Position numbers and translations under genes: made by a program | The notes under the pieces: model-generated | What the model saw: the letters and a program-made list of their open reading frames with translations, nothing else | The model's database searches: none | What the model was told of the DNA's origin: nothing | From: Henriciella marina | Lineage (GTDB): Bacteria; Pseudomonadota; Alphaproteobacteria; Caulobacterales; Hyphomonadaceae | Length of the DNA stretch: 64,000 bases | Assembly (NCBI RefSeq): GCF_027213945.1 | Contig: NZ_JAPWGW010000001.1 | Span: 806,001 to 870,000, forward strand | Direction: 5' to 3' | Part shown: in pieces, positions 35,680 through 44,649 of the stretch | Numbering within the stretch: the first letter of the stretch is position 1 | How the letters are laid out: each line of letters begins with the position of its first letter

Positions 35680-36042
35680 ATGACCAAGCCCCGCATCTAT
35701 TCGATGGCCTTTGCCAAAGTGTATCCCGCCTATGTGGCGAAGGCCGAAAAGAAGGGCCGGTCCAAGGCAGAAGTCGATGAGATCATTTTCTGGCTAACCG
35801 GCCATAGTGCGACGAGTTTTGCCGACGAGCTGGAAAATGGCACCGATATTGAGACCTTCTTTGCGACAGCCCCGGCGATGAACCCTGACCGCGGCCTGAT
35901 CAAAGGCGTCGTCTGCGGTGTACGGGTTGAGGAGGTCGAGGAAGAGACAATGCGGGCAATCCGCTACCTCGACAAACTCATTGATGAACTGGCCAGGGGG
36001 AAGGCGGTGGAGAAGATCCTTCGCAGCCCCGCAGCGTCCTGA
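35680..36042 (+). CDS. DUF2200 family protein
   Basis: 120 residues. [33 protein letters not shown] and the C-terminal [20 protein letters not shown] match DUF2200, a family of small soluble proteins of unknown function common in proteobacteria and firmicutes. It follows the channel gene by 68 bases and may be in the same message. Confidence 0.82.
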   Translation: MTKPRIYSMAFAKVYPAYVAKAEKKGRSKAEVDEIIFWLTGHSATSFADELENGTDIETFFATAPAMNPDRGLIKGVVCGVRVEEVEEETMRAIRYLDKLIDELARGKAVEKILRSPAAS

Positions 36043-36074
36043 ACACTGCGAGCGCCCTCTTGGCGCAGCAAAAT

Positions 36075-36509
36075 CTATTCGTCCTCGTCTTCTTCGTCAC
36101 CGACAAGGTCACGTTTGACCTGCGGACTGTTGAAGACCGACTCCATATAGGCGCCTTCATCATAGGAATGGTCAGCGATGAAGTGCAGCTGGGGCGTAAA
36201 CTTCATGTCGATGTGCTTGCCGAGCCGGCCGCGGATATAGGGCGCGGCGCGATTAAGTGCTTTGGCCAGCGTATTCTGCGCGGTTTCATCCGTTTCACCC
36301 AGCGGTGAGCAGAAGACGTGTGCATGCTTCAGGTCGGGCGATGTGCGGACCTCGCCAATCGTGACGTTGATACCCTGAAGATCCGGGTCGCGGAACTCCT
36401 CGCGCATCATGATATCTGTCAGGGCATGGCGGACCAGCTCTCCAGCGCGCAGCTGGCGCTGGGAGGGTTCATTTGCGGCGGGTCCCTGCGATCTTCTCTT
36501 CTTCGCCAT
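36075..36509 (-). CDS. rbfA: Ribosome-binding factor A
   Basis: 144 residues, one KH-like domain: RQLRAGELVRHALTDIMMRE, GINVTIGEVRTSPDLKHAHV and LNRAAPYIRGRLGKHIDMKF. RbfA binds the pre-30S subunit and helps mature 16S rRNA, especially in the cold. Its start lies 41 bases inside the upstream YcxB-like gene. infB, the usual neighbour, lies beyond that gene and a terminator. The acidic tail (DEEDEDE) is an alphaproteobacterial habit. Confidence 0.95.
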   Translation of the reverse strand: MAKKRRSQGPAANEPSQRQLRAGELVRHALTDIMMREEFRDPDLQGINVTIGEVRTSPDLKHAHVFCSPLGETDETAQNTLAKALNRAAPYIRGRLGKHIDMKFTPQLHFIADHSYDEGAYMESVFNSPQVKRDLVGDEEDEDE

Positions 36510-37086
36510 CGTGCAATCCTTCTCTCAGACGAGCGCGGAAAGCCTGCGCTGCCTGCTTGTCGCGGCCAAACCACTTGTCGGGGACGAGCAGCGGATCTGC
36601 GCCCCTGAAGGTGATAAGTGTATCACGGCGGCTCTCGCGGACAGACCGGAGCGCGCGCCAGGCAATGCGTGTCTCTACATCGCCGCGACGGATGTGGAGG
36701 CCCGTGGGCGTAAGGTCAATGGCGGTTTCGCTGTCGAGCTCTGCGGCGCGTCCATGATTGTGGCGATAGGACCAGCGCATGAAGATGAGATACCAGCTGA
36801 TCCCCGCCATTGCCGCGAGCAGAGAAGAGGTCAGCAGGATCCAGTAATCCGTGAAGCCCGTCCCCGCGAGCATCTCACGCGTCACGAAGGCGGTGCCTGC
36901 CGAAATGACGGGGGCCGTCACACCAGCATAATAGAGCGCTGTCGGTCCGATATTCGAAGACCGGGTCTGGGAGACCAGTCGCTTCATGTCCCGATCGCTC
37001 GGAGCGCCCGTGATACTGATCGTGTCGGCATCGGTTGAATAGAGAGGCGTGGCGGCGAGCGATGGCATGGCCGCCACAAACCACAT
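36469..37086 (-). CDS. YcxB-like membrane protein inserted between infB and rbfA
   Basis: 205 residues. Two hydrophobic helices (about residues 52-72 and 82-105) are followed by a soluble beta-rich part: LDSETAIDLTPTGLHIRRGD, RIAWRALRSVRESRRDTLIT and LVPDKWFGRDKQA, the YcxB/PH-like pattern. The start is uncertain: M1, M7 or a Met near residue 34. It overlaps rbfA by 41 bases, so the two are translationally linked. Function unknown. Confidence 0.65.
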   Translation of the reverse strand: MWFVAAMPSLAATPLYSTDADTISITGAPSDRDMKRLVSQTRSSNIGPTALYYAGVTAPVISAGTAFVTREMLAGTGFTDYWILLTSSLLAAMAGISWYLIFMRWSYRHNHGRAAELDSETAIDLTPTGLHIRRGDVETRIAWRALRSVRESRRDTLITFRGADPLLVPDKWFGRDKQAAQAFRARLREGLHDGEEEKIAGTRRK

Positions 37087-37107
37087 CTTGTTTAACCGCT
37101 TATGGAA

Positions 37108-37131
37108 AAAGCCGGGAAATCTCCCGGCTTT
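37108..37131 (-). terminator. Rho-independent terminator of the infB operon
   Basis: Stem AAAGCCGGGA (37108-37117) with TCCCGGCTTT (37122-37131), four-base loop, TTTTCC after it on the minus strand. It divides rimP-nusA-ylxR-infB from the YcxB-like/rbfA unit. Confidence 0.88.
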
Positions 37132-37162
37132 CTCAATTTCATGTCAATTTCACACGGCGGAC

Positions 37163-39715
37163 CTAGTCGAGCCTGCGCTCAATCATTTCCACTTCGAAAC
37201 ACTCGATCTTGTCGCCTTCGCGAATGTCTTCGTATTTCTCGAACGCCATACCGCACTCCATACCGGAGGTGACTTCAGCAACTTCGTCCTTGAAACGTTT
37301 AAGCGTCTTCAGCTTGCCTTCGTGGATAACGACATCGTCGCGCAGCAGGCGGACACCGCAACCGCGTTTAACCGTGCCTTCGGACACCTTACAGCCAGCA
37401 ACCTTGCCGACTTTAGTGATGTTGAAGACCTCCAGAATGTCGGCGTAGCCGATGAAGGTTTCGCGCTTCTCTGGTGCGAGCATGCCCGAAAGCGTGTCTC
37501 TCACATCGTCGATCAGGTTATAGATCACCGAATAATAGCGGATCTCCACATCTTCCTTCTCGGCGAGCTCACGGGCCTGCTTATTCGCACGCACGTTGAA
37601 CGCGAAGACTGGCGCGCCGGATGACTTTGCCAGCAGAATATCGCTCTCTGAGATACCGCCTGCAGCACCGTAGACGACATTCGCGCGGACTTCGTCGGTC
37701 GACAGACCTTCCAGCGAGTGACGAATAGCTTCGACAGAACCCTGAACATCGCCTTTGACGACGACTGGAAGCTCGGAAACCTCCGCAGCGTTCATCGAGT
37801 TCATCAGCGATTCGAGCGAGGCACGACCCGAGGCCACGCCCTGCTTCTGGCGCTCTGCGCGCTGGCGATACTCTGTGACTTCGCGGGCGCGCGCTTCGCT
37901 GTCGACGACATTGAACATGTCGCCTGGCTCTGGTGCACCGTCGAGACCAAGAATCTCTACCGGAACGCCTGGACCTGCGTCCTTCAGTTGCTGGCCACGC
38001 TCATTCACGAGGGCACGAACCTTGCCCCACTGCTTGCCGGCGACAACGATCTCGCCGCGCTGGAGCGTACCGCGATTGATCAGCACGGTTGCGACAGGAC
38101 CGCGGCCCTTGTCGAGCTGGGATTCCACCACAATACCGTCCGCATCGCGGTCCGGATTGGCCTTCAGTTCGAGCAGTTCAGCCTGGAGCGTGATGGCTTC
38201 GGTCAGTTCATCAAGCCCGGTCCTGTTAAGCGCCGAAACCTTGATCGCCTGAACGTCGCCGCCCATGGCCTCGACCTGGATGTCGTGCTGGAGAAGTTCA
38301 GTGAGCACACTGTCCGGGTTTGCGTCTGGCTTGTCGCACTTGTTGACCGCCACAATGATCGGCACTTCAGCCGCTTTGGCGTGTTTGATGGCCTCAATGG
38401 TCTGCGGCATGACGCCGTCATCAGCGGCCACGACGAGAATGACTACGTCAGTGACGTTGGCACCGCGCGCACGCATTGCCGAGAAGGCTGCGTGGCCAGG
38501 CGTGTCGAGGAAGGTGATCTTGTCGCCGCCCTCAAGCTGTACCTGATAGGCACCGATATGCTGGGTGATGCCGCCAGCTTCGCCAGCCACAACGTCAGTG
38601 GAGCGAAGTGCGTCCAGAAGCGACGTCTTGCCGTGGTCGACGTGGCCCATAATGGTCACGACCGGCGCGCGTGGCTTCAGGTCCTTCTCATCATCGGTAT
38701 CATCGCCAAGACCGATTTCGACGTCTGATTCAGATACGCGTTTGACCGTGTGACCGAAGTCCTCGGCGATCAGTTCGGCGGTGTCGGCATCAATGATGTC
38801 GTTCGCACGCATCATGTCGCCCTGGCGCATCATGTATTTAACCACGTCAGCGACGCGCTCATTCATGCGTTGAGCAAGATCCTGCAACGTGATCGTCTCA
38901 GGCAGCGTAACCTCGCGGGAGACTTTCTCCTGCTGATCACCGCCCTGACGGCGTTCACGTTCACGTTCGCGGGCGCGCTTCACCGAAGCAAGCGAGCGCT
39001 GACGGTCGCCATCATCGCCAAGTGCGCTGGCGATAGTCAGCTTGCCTTTGCGGCGCTTGTTTCCGCCGCCGCGGCTTCGTGAATTGCTGTCGTCAGCAAA
39101 ATCGCGTTCGCCGCCACCTTTGCGGGACTTCTTGTTGCGGCCTTGAGCAGGCTCCGGGATCGGCATGTCAGGGCTTGGTGCAGCTGCACCGGCCTGAGCG
39201 CCGCGCGGCTTGACGTCAGCCTTTTTCTTGCGGGCTTCGGCTTCTTCGCGGGCCTTGCGTTCTTCTTCTTCGGCCTTGCGGCGTGCCTCGGCTTCGACGC
39301 GTTCCTTGTCTTCCTGGACCTTGCGTTCCTGCTCAGACAGAAGGCGTTCACGCGCAGCTTCCTGCCGCTCTTTCTCGACCTTTTGCTTCTGCTCGGCTTC
39401 CCGGCGCTGCAGCAGGACTTTCTGGCGCGCAATCAGCTCCTGTTCGGTGATGCCAAGCTTCTTGGCGGCTTCAGCCAGCTTAGACGGCTGTTTGCTGCCA
39501 GATTGGGACGAAGGCTTTGAAGCAGGCGCATTCGCGCCGCCCCCGCTACCGGATTGTCCGGCGCCGGGGCCAACGACCCGCCGCTTCTTCGTCTGGACGA
39601 TGACCTGTTTGGAACGGCCATGACTAAAGCTCTGCTTGACCGTGCCGCTTGATCCGCGGGACACCGTCAGGGGCTTGCGTCCACCATTATTGCCTTTGTC
39701 GTTCGTATCGCTCAT
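37163..39715 (-). CDS. infB: Translation initiation factor IF-2
   Basis: 850 residues. An N-terminal basic and charged region (about 1-270, Ala/Lys/Glu-rich coiled coil) precedes the IF2_N fold and the G domain: [12 protein letters not shown] (G1), DTPGHAAF (G3), NKCDKPDA (G4) and VSALNRTG (G5). EF-Tu-like domain 2 and the C-terminal fMet-tRNA-binding domains follow. IF-2 brings initiator tRNA to the 30S subunit. It follows ylxR in the nusA operon and is closed by a terminator. Confidence 0.98.
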   Translation of the reverse strand: MSDTNDKGNNGGRKPLTVSRGSSGTVKQSFSHGRSKQVIVQTKKRRVVGPGAGQSGSGGGANAPASKPSSQSGSKQPSKLAEAAKKLGITEQELIARQKVLLQRREAEQKQKVEKERQEAARERLLSEQERKVQEDKERVEAEARRKAEEEERKAREEAEARKKKADVKPRGAQAGAAAPSPDMPIPEPAQGRNKKSRKGGGERDFADDSNSRSRGGGNKRRKGKLTIASALGDDGDRQRSLASVKRARERERERRQGGDQQEKVSREVTLPETITLQDLAQRMNERVADVVKYMMRQGDMMRANDIIDADTAELIAEDFGHTVKRVSESDVEIGLGDDTDDEKDLKPRAPVVTIMGHVDHGKTSLLDALRSTDVVAGEAGGITQHIGAYQVQLEGGDKITFLDTPGHAAFSAMRARGANVTDVVILVVAADDGVMPQTIEAIKHAKAAEVPIIVAVNKCDKPDANPDSVLTELLQHDIQVEAMGGDVQAIKVSALNRTGLDELTEAITLQAELLELKANPDRDADGIVVESQLDKGRGPVATVLINRGTLQRGEIVVAGKQWGKVRALVNERGQQLKDAGPGVPVEILGLDGAPEPGDMFNVVDSEARAREVTEYRQRAERQKQGVASGRASLESLMNSMNAAEVSELPVVVKGDVQGSVEAIRHSLEGLSTDEVRANVVYGAAGGISESDILLAKSSGAPVFAFNVRANKQARELAEKEDVEIRYYSVIYNLIDDVRDTLSGMLAPEKRETFIGYADILEVFNITKVGKVAGCKVSEGTVKRGCGVRLLRDDVVIHEGKLKTLKRFKDEVAEVTSGMECGMAFEKYEDIREGDKIECFEVEMIERRLD

Positions 39716-39768
39716 GCGACTCCATATACCTGCGTATTAACCGGCAGGAAGGTCCTGCCGTAATCATC

Positions 39769-40446
39769 TTACCGTTTAAGACCAGAAAACCAGTCTCGCT
39801 CCGGTGCCGGGCGAAATCCCGTCAGACGCCAGTATGCGTCCTTGAAGGCTTCGCACAGCGCCCCCTGCTGAAGCAGCGCGTGTATCACATGCGGCCTGCC
39901 GAAGGCCATGCCCAATTCAGCAGAAGTGAGAGCACCTGCTGTCTGTGGCGTTTCATATATGGCCTTGGCGAGAAAATGAACCTTGTTGCGGCCATCTTCG
40001 CTGCCATCGCTTGCTTCCAGAAGGATGCCGGGCGCTTCGCTCCTAAGATAGGCACGAACCTGATCGAATCCAATGACCACCTCACCTGCCTTCCGCGAGA
40101 TGCCAAGATAATTGATGCATCTCTGCAACAATTGACGTTCGACAAGCTCTGAAAGCCCGGCTTCGGCGATCGTTTTCTGTTTGAAGGCGCGTGCAAAGAC
40201 GCCCTGCTTGACCGCCGCATCGACGGTCTCGCGGTCTGCCTTCACCCACGCGCCGCGACCGGGCAGCTTGCCGGCCACATCGGGCACGGCAATACCGTCC
40301 GGAGAGCGGACAAACCGGATCAGGCAGTCCTGTGTCCAGGACTCGCGGGTCACCGCGCACTGACGGAATGGGCCGTCAGTGCCGGTTTCCTGATTGTCGG
40401 ACGCCTTCAGGCGTTTTGCGCGATCATTCCTTGGAGTCGGCATCAT
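39769..40446 (-). CDS. YlxR/DUF448 RNA-binding protein with L7Ae-like domain
   Basis: 225 residues. The first half is DUF448/YlxR: RQCAVTRESWTQDCLIRFVR, GIAVPDVAGKLPGRGAWVKA. The second half (about 120-205) is an L7Ae/YlxQ-like RNA-binding domain, a fusion typical of alphaproteobacteria. I start it at the ATG at 40446, with GAGGA ahead, inside the last codons of nusA (23-base overlap). It sits between nusA and infB as usual and probably binds rRNA or RNase P RNA; function not firmly known. Confidence 0.85.
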   Translation of the reverse strand: MMPTPRNDRAKRLKASDNQETGTDGPFRQCAVTRESWTQDCLIRFVRSPDGIAVPDVAGKLPGRGAWVKADRETVDAAVKQGVFARAFKQKTIAEAGLSELVERQLLQRCINYLGISRKAGEVVIGFDQVRAYLRSEAPGILLEASDGSEDGRNKVHFLAKAIYETPQTAGALTSAELGMAFGRPHVIHALLQQGALCEAFKDAYWRLTGFRPAPERDWFSGLKR

Positions 40447-42220
40447 CGCCGTCCTCTGCGCCTTCATCGCCAGCGTCTTCGGCGGCCAATGCGTCGAGGT
40501 CGAAGATTAGTTCTTCTTCCGCGAGTTCCTCGCCAGCCTCGTCGCCGCCCTTGCCGATATCGCCTAGAGCGAGCAGGGCACGATCTTCTTCAGAAAGGTC
40601 TGCCATCTCGCCTTCAGCCTCGGCAGCCATGTCGGCTTCGAGTTGCTCAAGCGCTTCCGGCTCGACCCAGCCAGCGGCAACACGGGCACGCATGATAAAG
40701 ATTTGAGCTTCATCCTTGCGCATCTCACCCTTTTTCAGGATGCCTTCCTGGAATACAGGCTTGCCGTCCGGGCCAGGCTCACGCCAGCCGGTAATGTCGT
40801 CAGGCACCAGGCCTGCGATATCTTCGAGGTCTTTGACATCGTTTTCGCCAAACTTCACGGCGAAGGCCACGGTCATGCCCTCAAGCTCCATGACGCTGTC
40901 TTCCACCCCAAGCTCCTTGCGGCGAGCATCCTGCTCGGCTGCGAGGTTCTCAAGGTATTCGCGGGCGCGTTCCTGGATCTCGTTTGCGACTTCAAGGTCG
41001 AAGCCGTCGATGGAGATGAAGTCCTCAGGCGCGACGTAAGCGATTTCCTCGACGCTCTCAAAGCCTTCAGACGCCAGCAGCTGTGCCAACGTTTCATCGG
41101 CGTCGAGCGCCGTCATGAACAGGTCGGTACGAGCCTGGAAGTCTTTCTGGTAACGCTCGGAGTCAGCGGTTTCAGTGACGAGATCGATCTGCCAGCCGGT
41201 CAGCTGCGAAGCGAGCCGCACATTCTGGCCGCGGCGGCCAATGGCCAGAGGGAACTGATCGTCGGCGACAACGACTTCGACACGTTGCTCGTCCTCATCC
41301 AGAACCACTTTCGACACTTCTGCCGGCTGCAGCGCATTCACGATGAAGGTTGCCGCATCATAGTTCCAGGGGATGATGTCGATCTTCTCGCCAGACAGTT
41401 CGCCAACGACGGCCTGGACGCGTGCACCGCGCATACCGACACAGGCGCCGACCGGATCGATCGAGCTGTCGTTGGAAATCACGCCGATCTTTGCACGCGA
41501 ACCAGCGTCACGGGCACAGGCGCGGATCTCGATGACACCGTCATAGACTTCCGGTACTTCCTGGGCGAACAGCTTGACCATGAAGTCAGGGTGAGCGCGC
41601 GACAGGAAGATCTGCGGGCCCTTGGTTTCGCGGCTTACCTTGTAAAGATAGGCGCGAACGCGGTCGTTCGGCTGGAAGTTCTCACGCGGTATACCGTCAT
41701 TGCGGCGGATGATGCCTTCGGCGCGGCCAAGGTCCACGATGACGTGGCCATACTCGACGCGCTTGACGATGCCGTTGATGATCTCGCCGACACGGTCCTT
41801 GTACTCATCATACTGACGCTCACGTTCGGCATCGCGCACCTTCTGCATGATAACCTGCTTGGCGGTCTGTGCAGCAACGCGGCCAAAGTCGAACGGCGGC
41901 AGCTCTTCCTTGATCTCGGTACCAACTTCATAGCTGGCATCGATCTTCTTGGCTTCGGAAAGTGCGAGCTGCTGGGCAGGGTCCTCGACTTCATCGTCAG
42001 CGACGACGGTCTGGACGCGCCAGAGAGTTTGCTCACCGGTGTCTGCATCGATCACCGCACGGATGTCGTGCTCCTGACCATAGCGGGACTTCGCGGCCTT
42101 CTCGATCGCTTCCTGCATCGCGCCAATAACGATGCTGCGGTCGATGGATTTCTCTTCCGCGACGGCTTTTGCGATCTGAAGAATTTCGAGCCGGTTGGCT
42201 GAAACGCCGACTGTACTCAT
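40424..42220 (-). CDS. nusA: Transcription termination/antitermination factor NusA
   Basis: 598 residues. The N-terminal RNA polymerase-binding domain (about 1-130) is followed by S1 (NGIVKRVEYGHVIVDLGRAE), KH1 and KH2 (VGACVGMRGARVQAVVGELS; DDQFPLAIGRRGQNVRLASQ), then acidic repeats and a long acidic tail (DDADSKE). NusA binds RNA polymerase and modulates pausing, termination and antitermination. It overlaps rimP by four bases and ylxR by 23, so the operon is tightly coupled. Confidence 0.98.
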   Translation of the reverse strand: MSTVGVSANRLEILQIAKAVAEEKSIDRSIVIGAMQEAIEKAAKSRYGQEHDIRAVIDADTGEQTLWRVQTVVADDEVEDPAQQLALSEAKKIDASYEVGTEIKEELPPFDFGRVAAQTAKQVIMQKVRDAERERQYDEYKDRVGEIINGIVKRVEYGHVIVDLGRAEGIIRRNDGIPRENFQPNDRVRAYLYKVSRETKGPQIFLSRAHPDFMVKLFAQEVPEVYDGVIEIRACARDAGSRAKIGVISNDSSIDPVGACVGMRGARVQAVVGELSGEKIDIIPWNYDAATFIVNALQPAEVSKVVLDEDEQRVEVVVADDQFPLAIGRRGQNVRLASQLTGWQIDLVTETADSERYQKDFQARTDLFMTALDADETLAQLLASEGFESVEEIAYVAPEDFISIDGFDLEVANEIQERAREYLENLAAEQDARRKELGVEDSVMELEGMTVAFAVKFGENDVKDLEDIAGLVPDDITGWREPGPDGKPVFQEGILKKGEMRKDEAQIFIMRARVAAGWVEPEALEQLEADMAAEAEGEMADLSEEDRALLALGDIGKGGDEAGEELAEEELIFDLDALAAEDAGDEGAEDGDDADSKE

Positions 42221-42822
42221 CTGTTAGCTCCACTTTCTTCTTTATTGTCTTCACTGTCATCGTCCTCAGCGTCATCGACGTCGAGGCCGGAAAAATCTTC
42301 GTCGTCTGGCTGAGGCGGCAGGCCGCCTGCCTTTCTGGCGGCATCAATCAGTTCATCGGTAAGCACGAGGCTTGCCTTAGACATCTCATCGACCTGCGCG
42401 ACCAGCTCACTTTCATCATCAAGCTCGATGGCGACACCGCGGTCATCTTCTCGCGTGATGATGCCCTGGAAACGGCGACGGCCGCTGATCGGCATGGCCA
42501 GCTCGATCTTGGCCATGTGGCCCGTCCAGCGTCCGAAATCGCCCTTGCGGGTCAGCGGGCGGTCAATGCCCGGCGTGGACACTTCAAGCCGGTATGGATC
42601 TGACACAGGATCAGCAGCTTCCAGTACGGGAGAGATGGCATGAGAAAGGTCGGCGCAATCTTCGACATTGGTCGGCGCGCCGCCCGCTTTCTCGGTCATG
42701 ATCTGAAGGATCGGACGCTTGCCGCCCATCAGGCGCACGCGCACAATCTCCAGGCCGAGGCCATCGGCCACGGGCTCGATCAGGCTCAGAATGGTCTTTT
42801 CCTGCTGCGAAAGCGCGATCAC
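42217..42822 (-). CDS. rimP: Ribosome maturation factor RimP
   Basis: 201 residues: LIEPVADGLGLEIVRVRLMG, DCADLSHAISPVLE, YRLEVSTPGIDRPL and RRRFQGIITRED, the full RimP pattern, then an acidic tail of about 30 residues. RimP helps assemble the 30S subunit. It begins the rimP-nusA-ylxR-infB operon; a terminator for the preceding TonB-domain gene lies 28 bases before it. Confidence 0.95.
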   Translation of the reverse strand: MIALSQQEKTILSLIEPVADGLGLEIVRVRLMGGKRPILQIMTEKAGGAPTNVEDCADLSHAISPVLEAADPVSDPYRLEVSTPGIDRPLTRKGDFGRWTGHMAKIELAMPISGRRRFQGIITREDDRGVAIELDDESELVAQVDEMSKASLVLTDELIDAARKAGGLPPQPDDEDFSGLDVDDAEDDDSEDNKEESGANR

Positions 42823-42850
42823 GGTTCAACTGTCTCCGGGACAAAAGAAA

Positions 42851-42878
42851 GCGGCGGACCCGTTGCCGGACCCGCCGC
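42851..42878 (-). terminator. Terminator between TonB-domain gene and rimP
   Basis: GCGGCGG (42851-42857) pairs with CCGCCGC (42872-42878), with an inner CCG/CGG pairing (42860-42862 with 42867-42869). On the minus strand TTTCTTTTGT follows. Confidence 0.8.
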
Positions 42879-42944
42879 CGATATTTTTCGACTTGGCCAA
42901 TAGAATAGTGGCAAGCGGTGTGCTTGTCCAGCAACCATTCAGTG

Positions 42945-44090
42945 TCACTCCAAGACGAAGTAAAATGGCCATTGCACGCTATCACGTTGTTGCAAGCAGG
43001 ACTCGCCATCACGCGTGGAGCCCTCCCATTCCCATTTCAATCGCCTGACTGAGGCCAGTGCGGCGTCGTCGAAAATATCGGTCGGCACTGATGCGCCAAT
43101 CCGAACGTTCTTCGCCCCGTCTTCATCCACGTCAAACAGGACGATGACAGCACCGATATAGCCGCTCCATGCGGCATCGTCGGGATAGGTTGGCCGCGGC
43201 ATCCGAGTGAAATTTCCCCGGCACAAGAGCGGATCATCTTTGATGTGTGGACCTGTGCCCACCGGGTGCTGGTGATTGTCGTCAGTGATGGCATCGTCGA
43301 GGATCTCTTCGACGAATTCACGTTCATCTGCGCCTTTGTTTTCAGAGCGCAGATACGCATCCATAGCGTTACGCCAAGCTGTAGCTTCGAGGTATCTCCT
43401 CTCCATCCAGTCTGGCTCATCATCAGTCACATGTCGAATGAGCAAGATTTCGGCCTCTACCCGTGCCATTTTGAGCAAAGTCGCGGGGGTATGATCAGTC
43501 CCGAATTCTGTCGCTACGGCCAAAATGGCTGCTTGAGCCCAAACGTCGCCGATCTGATCACGCACCGGGTAAAAATGTGCTGCGGCTTCGCCAGCTGACT
43601 TGGGGAGTCTGCCAGAGCGCCCTTGTTTGGCGTCATCAAGATACCGCCGCTGGAAAGCTGCAACACTCAACAAAGTCCGCTCCCCCTCGACCCTGGTGGA
43701 AAGGGCAGTGTCTAGATCGGCGCGGGTGCTCCGTCGTTTCCTGACCTGCCAGTGAGCGAATGCCTTAAGCAGTTCCCGATCAGCAAGAGACGGGTGCGCG
43801 CTGGTATCGGGTTGGGAGGCTGCGAACTCCGCGGCAGCAAGCGCTGCCTCGCATTCTCCGTTCCGGCACAGCGCCCAAGCCGCTTCGAACGCCAAGAGTG
43901 CAGCGTCCCGGTCGTCCGGAGAAGCGACAGCTTCACCCGCAAGGACCTCGGCGGCGGTAAGCAAAGCAGGGACGTCATTCGCCTGCGCGGCAGCGTTGTA
44001 GCGCGCGACCGCCTCGTCCGAAATTTCTGCCAAAGCGGGTGCGCACAGCGCCCCTAACAAGATCAACGCCGATGCTATCGATTTCTGCAT
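42945..44090 (-). CDS. Secreted protein with C-terminal TonB-like domain
   Basis: 381 residues from ATG 44090, with a cleavable signal peptide (LCAPALA, about residue 21). The middle (about 30-270) is helical, Ala-rich, perhaps TPR-like. The end (about 295-375) is a TonB C-terminal fold: RPTYPDDAAWSGYIGAVIVL, DEDGAKNVRIG and DAALASVRRLKWE. True TonB proteins keep an uncleaved N-terminal helix to couple with ExbBD; here none remains after cleavage, so energy transduction is doubtful. Confidence 0.72.
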   Translation of the reverse strand: MQKSIASALILLGALCAPALAEISDEAVARYNAAAQANDVPALLTAAEVLAGEAVASPDDRDAALLAFEAAWALCRNGECEAALAAAEFAASQPDTSAHPSLADRELLKAFAHWQVRKRRSTRADLDTALSTRVEGERTLLSVAAFQRRYLDDAKQGRSGRLPKSAGEAAAHFYPVRDQIGDVWAQAAILAVATEFGTDHTPATLLKMARVEAEILLIRHVTDDEPDWMERRYLEATAWRNAMDAYLRSENKGADEREFVEEILDDAITDDNHQHPVGTGPHIKDDPLLCRGNFTRMPRPTYPDDAAWSGYIGAVIVLFDVDEDGAKNVRIGASVPTDIFDDAALASVRRLKWEWEGSTRDGESCLQQRDSVQWPFYFVLE

Positions 44091-44165
44091 GAGAGTACCC
44101 CTCAACCCCAGATATCTGGTCTTGCCGAAGGAGTTTAAAGTTTTCAAGTCCGTAGAGACGAAAAA

Positions 44166-44191
44166 CGGCGGCCCCCTTTTGAGAGCCGCCG
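44166..44191 (-). terminator. Rho-independent terminator of cspA
   Basis: CGGCGGC (44166-44172) pairs with GCCGCCG (44185-44191); on the minus strand TTTTT follows. It is 24 bases after the cold-shock gene. Confidence 0.85.
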
Positions 44192-44215
44192 CCAGATCAT
44201 TTATTGGCCTGCGAG

Positions 44216-44425
44216 CTAGAGAAGCTTCAGGTCAACGGCCGAGGTCTTGCCGCGACGCTCGTCGGTGTGGAGTTCATATTCGATCGGCGCATCTTCGGCG
44301 AGCGTGCGCATGCCGGATTTTTCGACCGCAGAGATATGAACAAAGATATCCGCACCACCAGCGTCAGGCTTGATGAATCCATAGCCCTTCTGGTCGTTGA
44401 ACCATTTAACTTTTCCGGTTGCCAT
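44216..44425 (-). CDS. Cold-shock protein (CspA family)
   Basis: 69 residues from ATG 44425, with SD-like GGAG ahead. One cold-shock OB fold: GKVKWFNDQKGYGFIKPD carries RNP1 and DIFVHISAV carries RNP2. It binds single-stranded RNA and loosens structure. The 224-base leader back to trmB contains the inverted repeat GGTCT/AGACC (44531-44549) and is long, as in cold-regulated csp genes; whether it is cold-induced cannot be read. Single gene with its own terminator. Confidence 0.94.
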   Translation of the reverse strand: MATGKVKWFNDQKGYGFIKPDAGGADIFVHISAVEKSGMRTLAEDAPIEYELHTDERRGKTSAVDLKLL

Positions 44426-44649
44426 GATGGCTACTCCAGTCTTCTCCCCGTGCCGAACCCACACCGTGCGGGTGGTCACGAAGGTTCTCGAAAAAACGGG
44501 GGAAGTGAAGCAAGGCCGTCGGTCCGACGGGGTCTTATAAATTCAGACCGACCGTATATTCGATGGCGCCTTTATGCCTGAAAACCGTGCGTTTCGCAAT
44601 CAGCTTTGCATGAAAGCTGCGCGATAGAACGAGGTGGAATCGCTTTCCA

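Noticed and set aside
40643-42202. A 519-codon frame antisense to nusA
   Set aside because: Same artefact: the protein is low in recognisable motifs and lies wholly within a certain gene.
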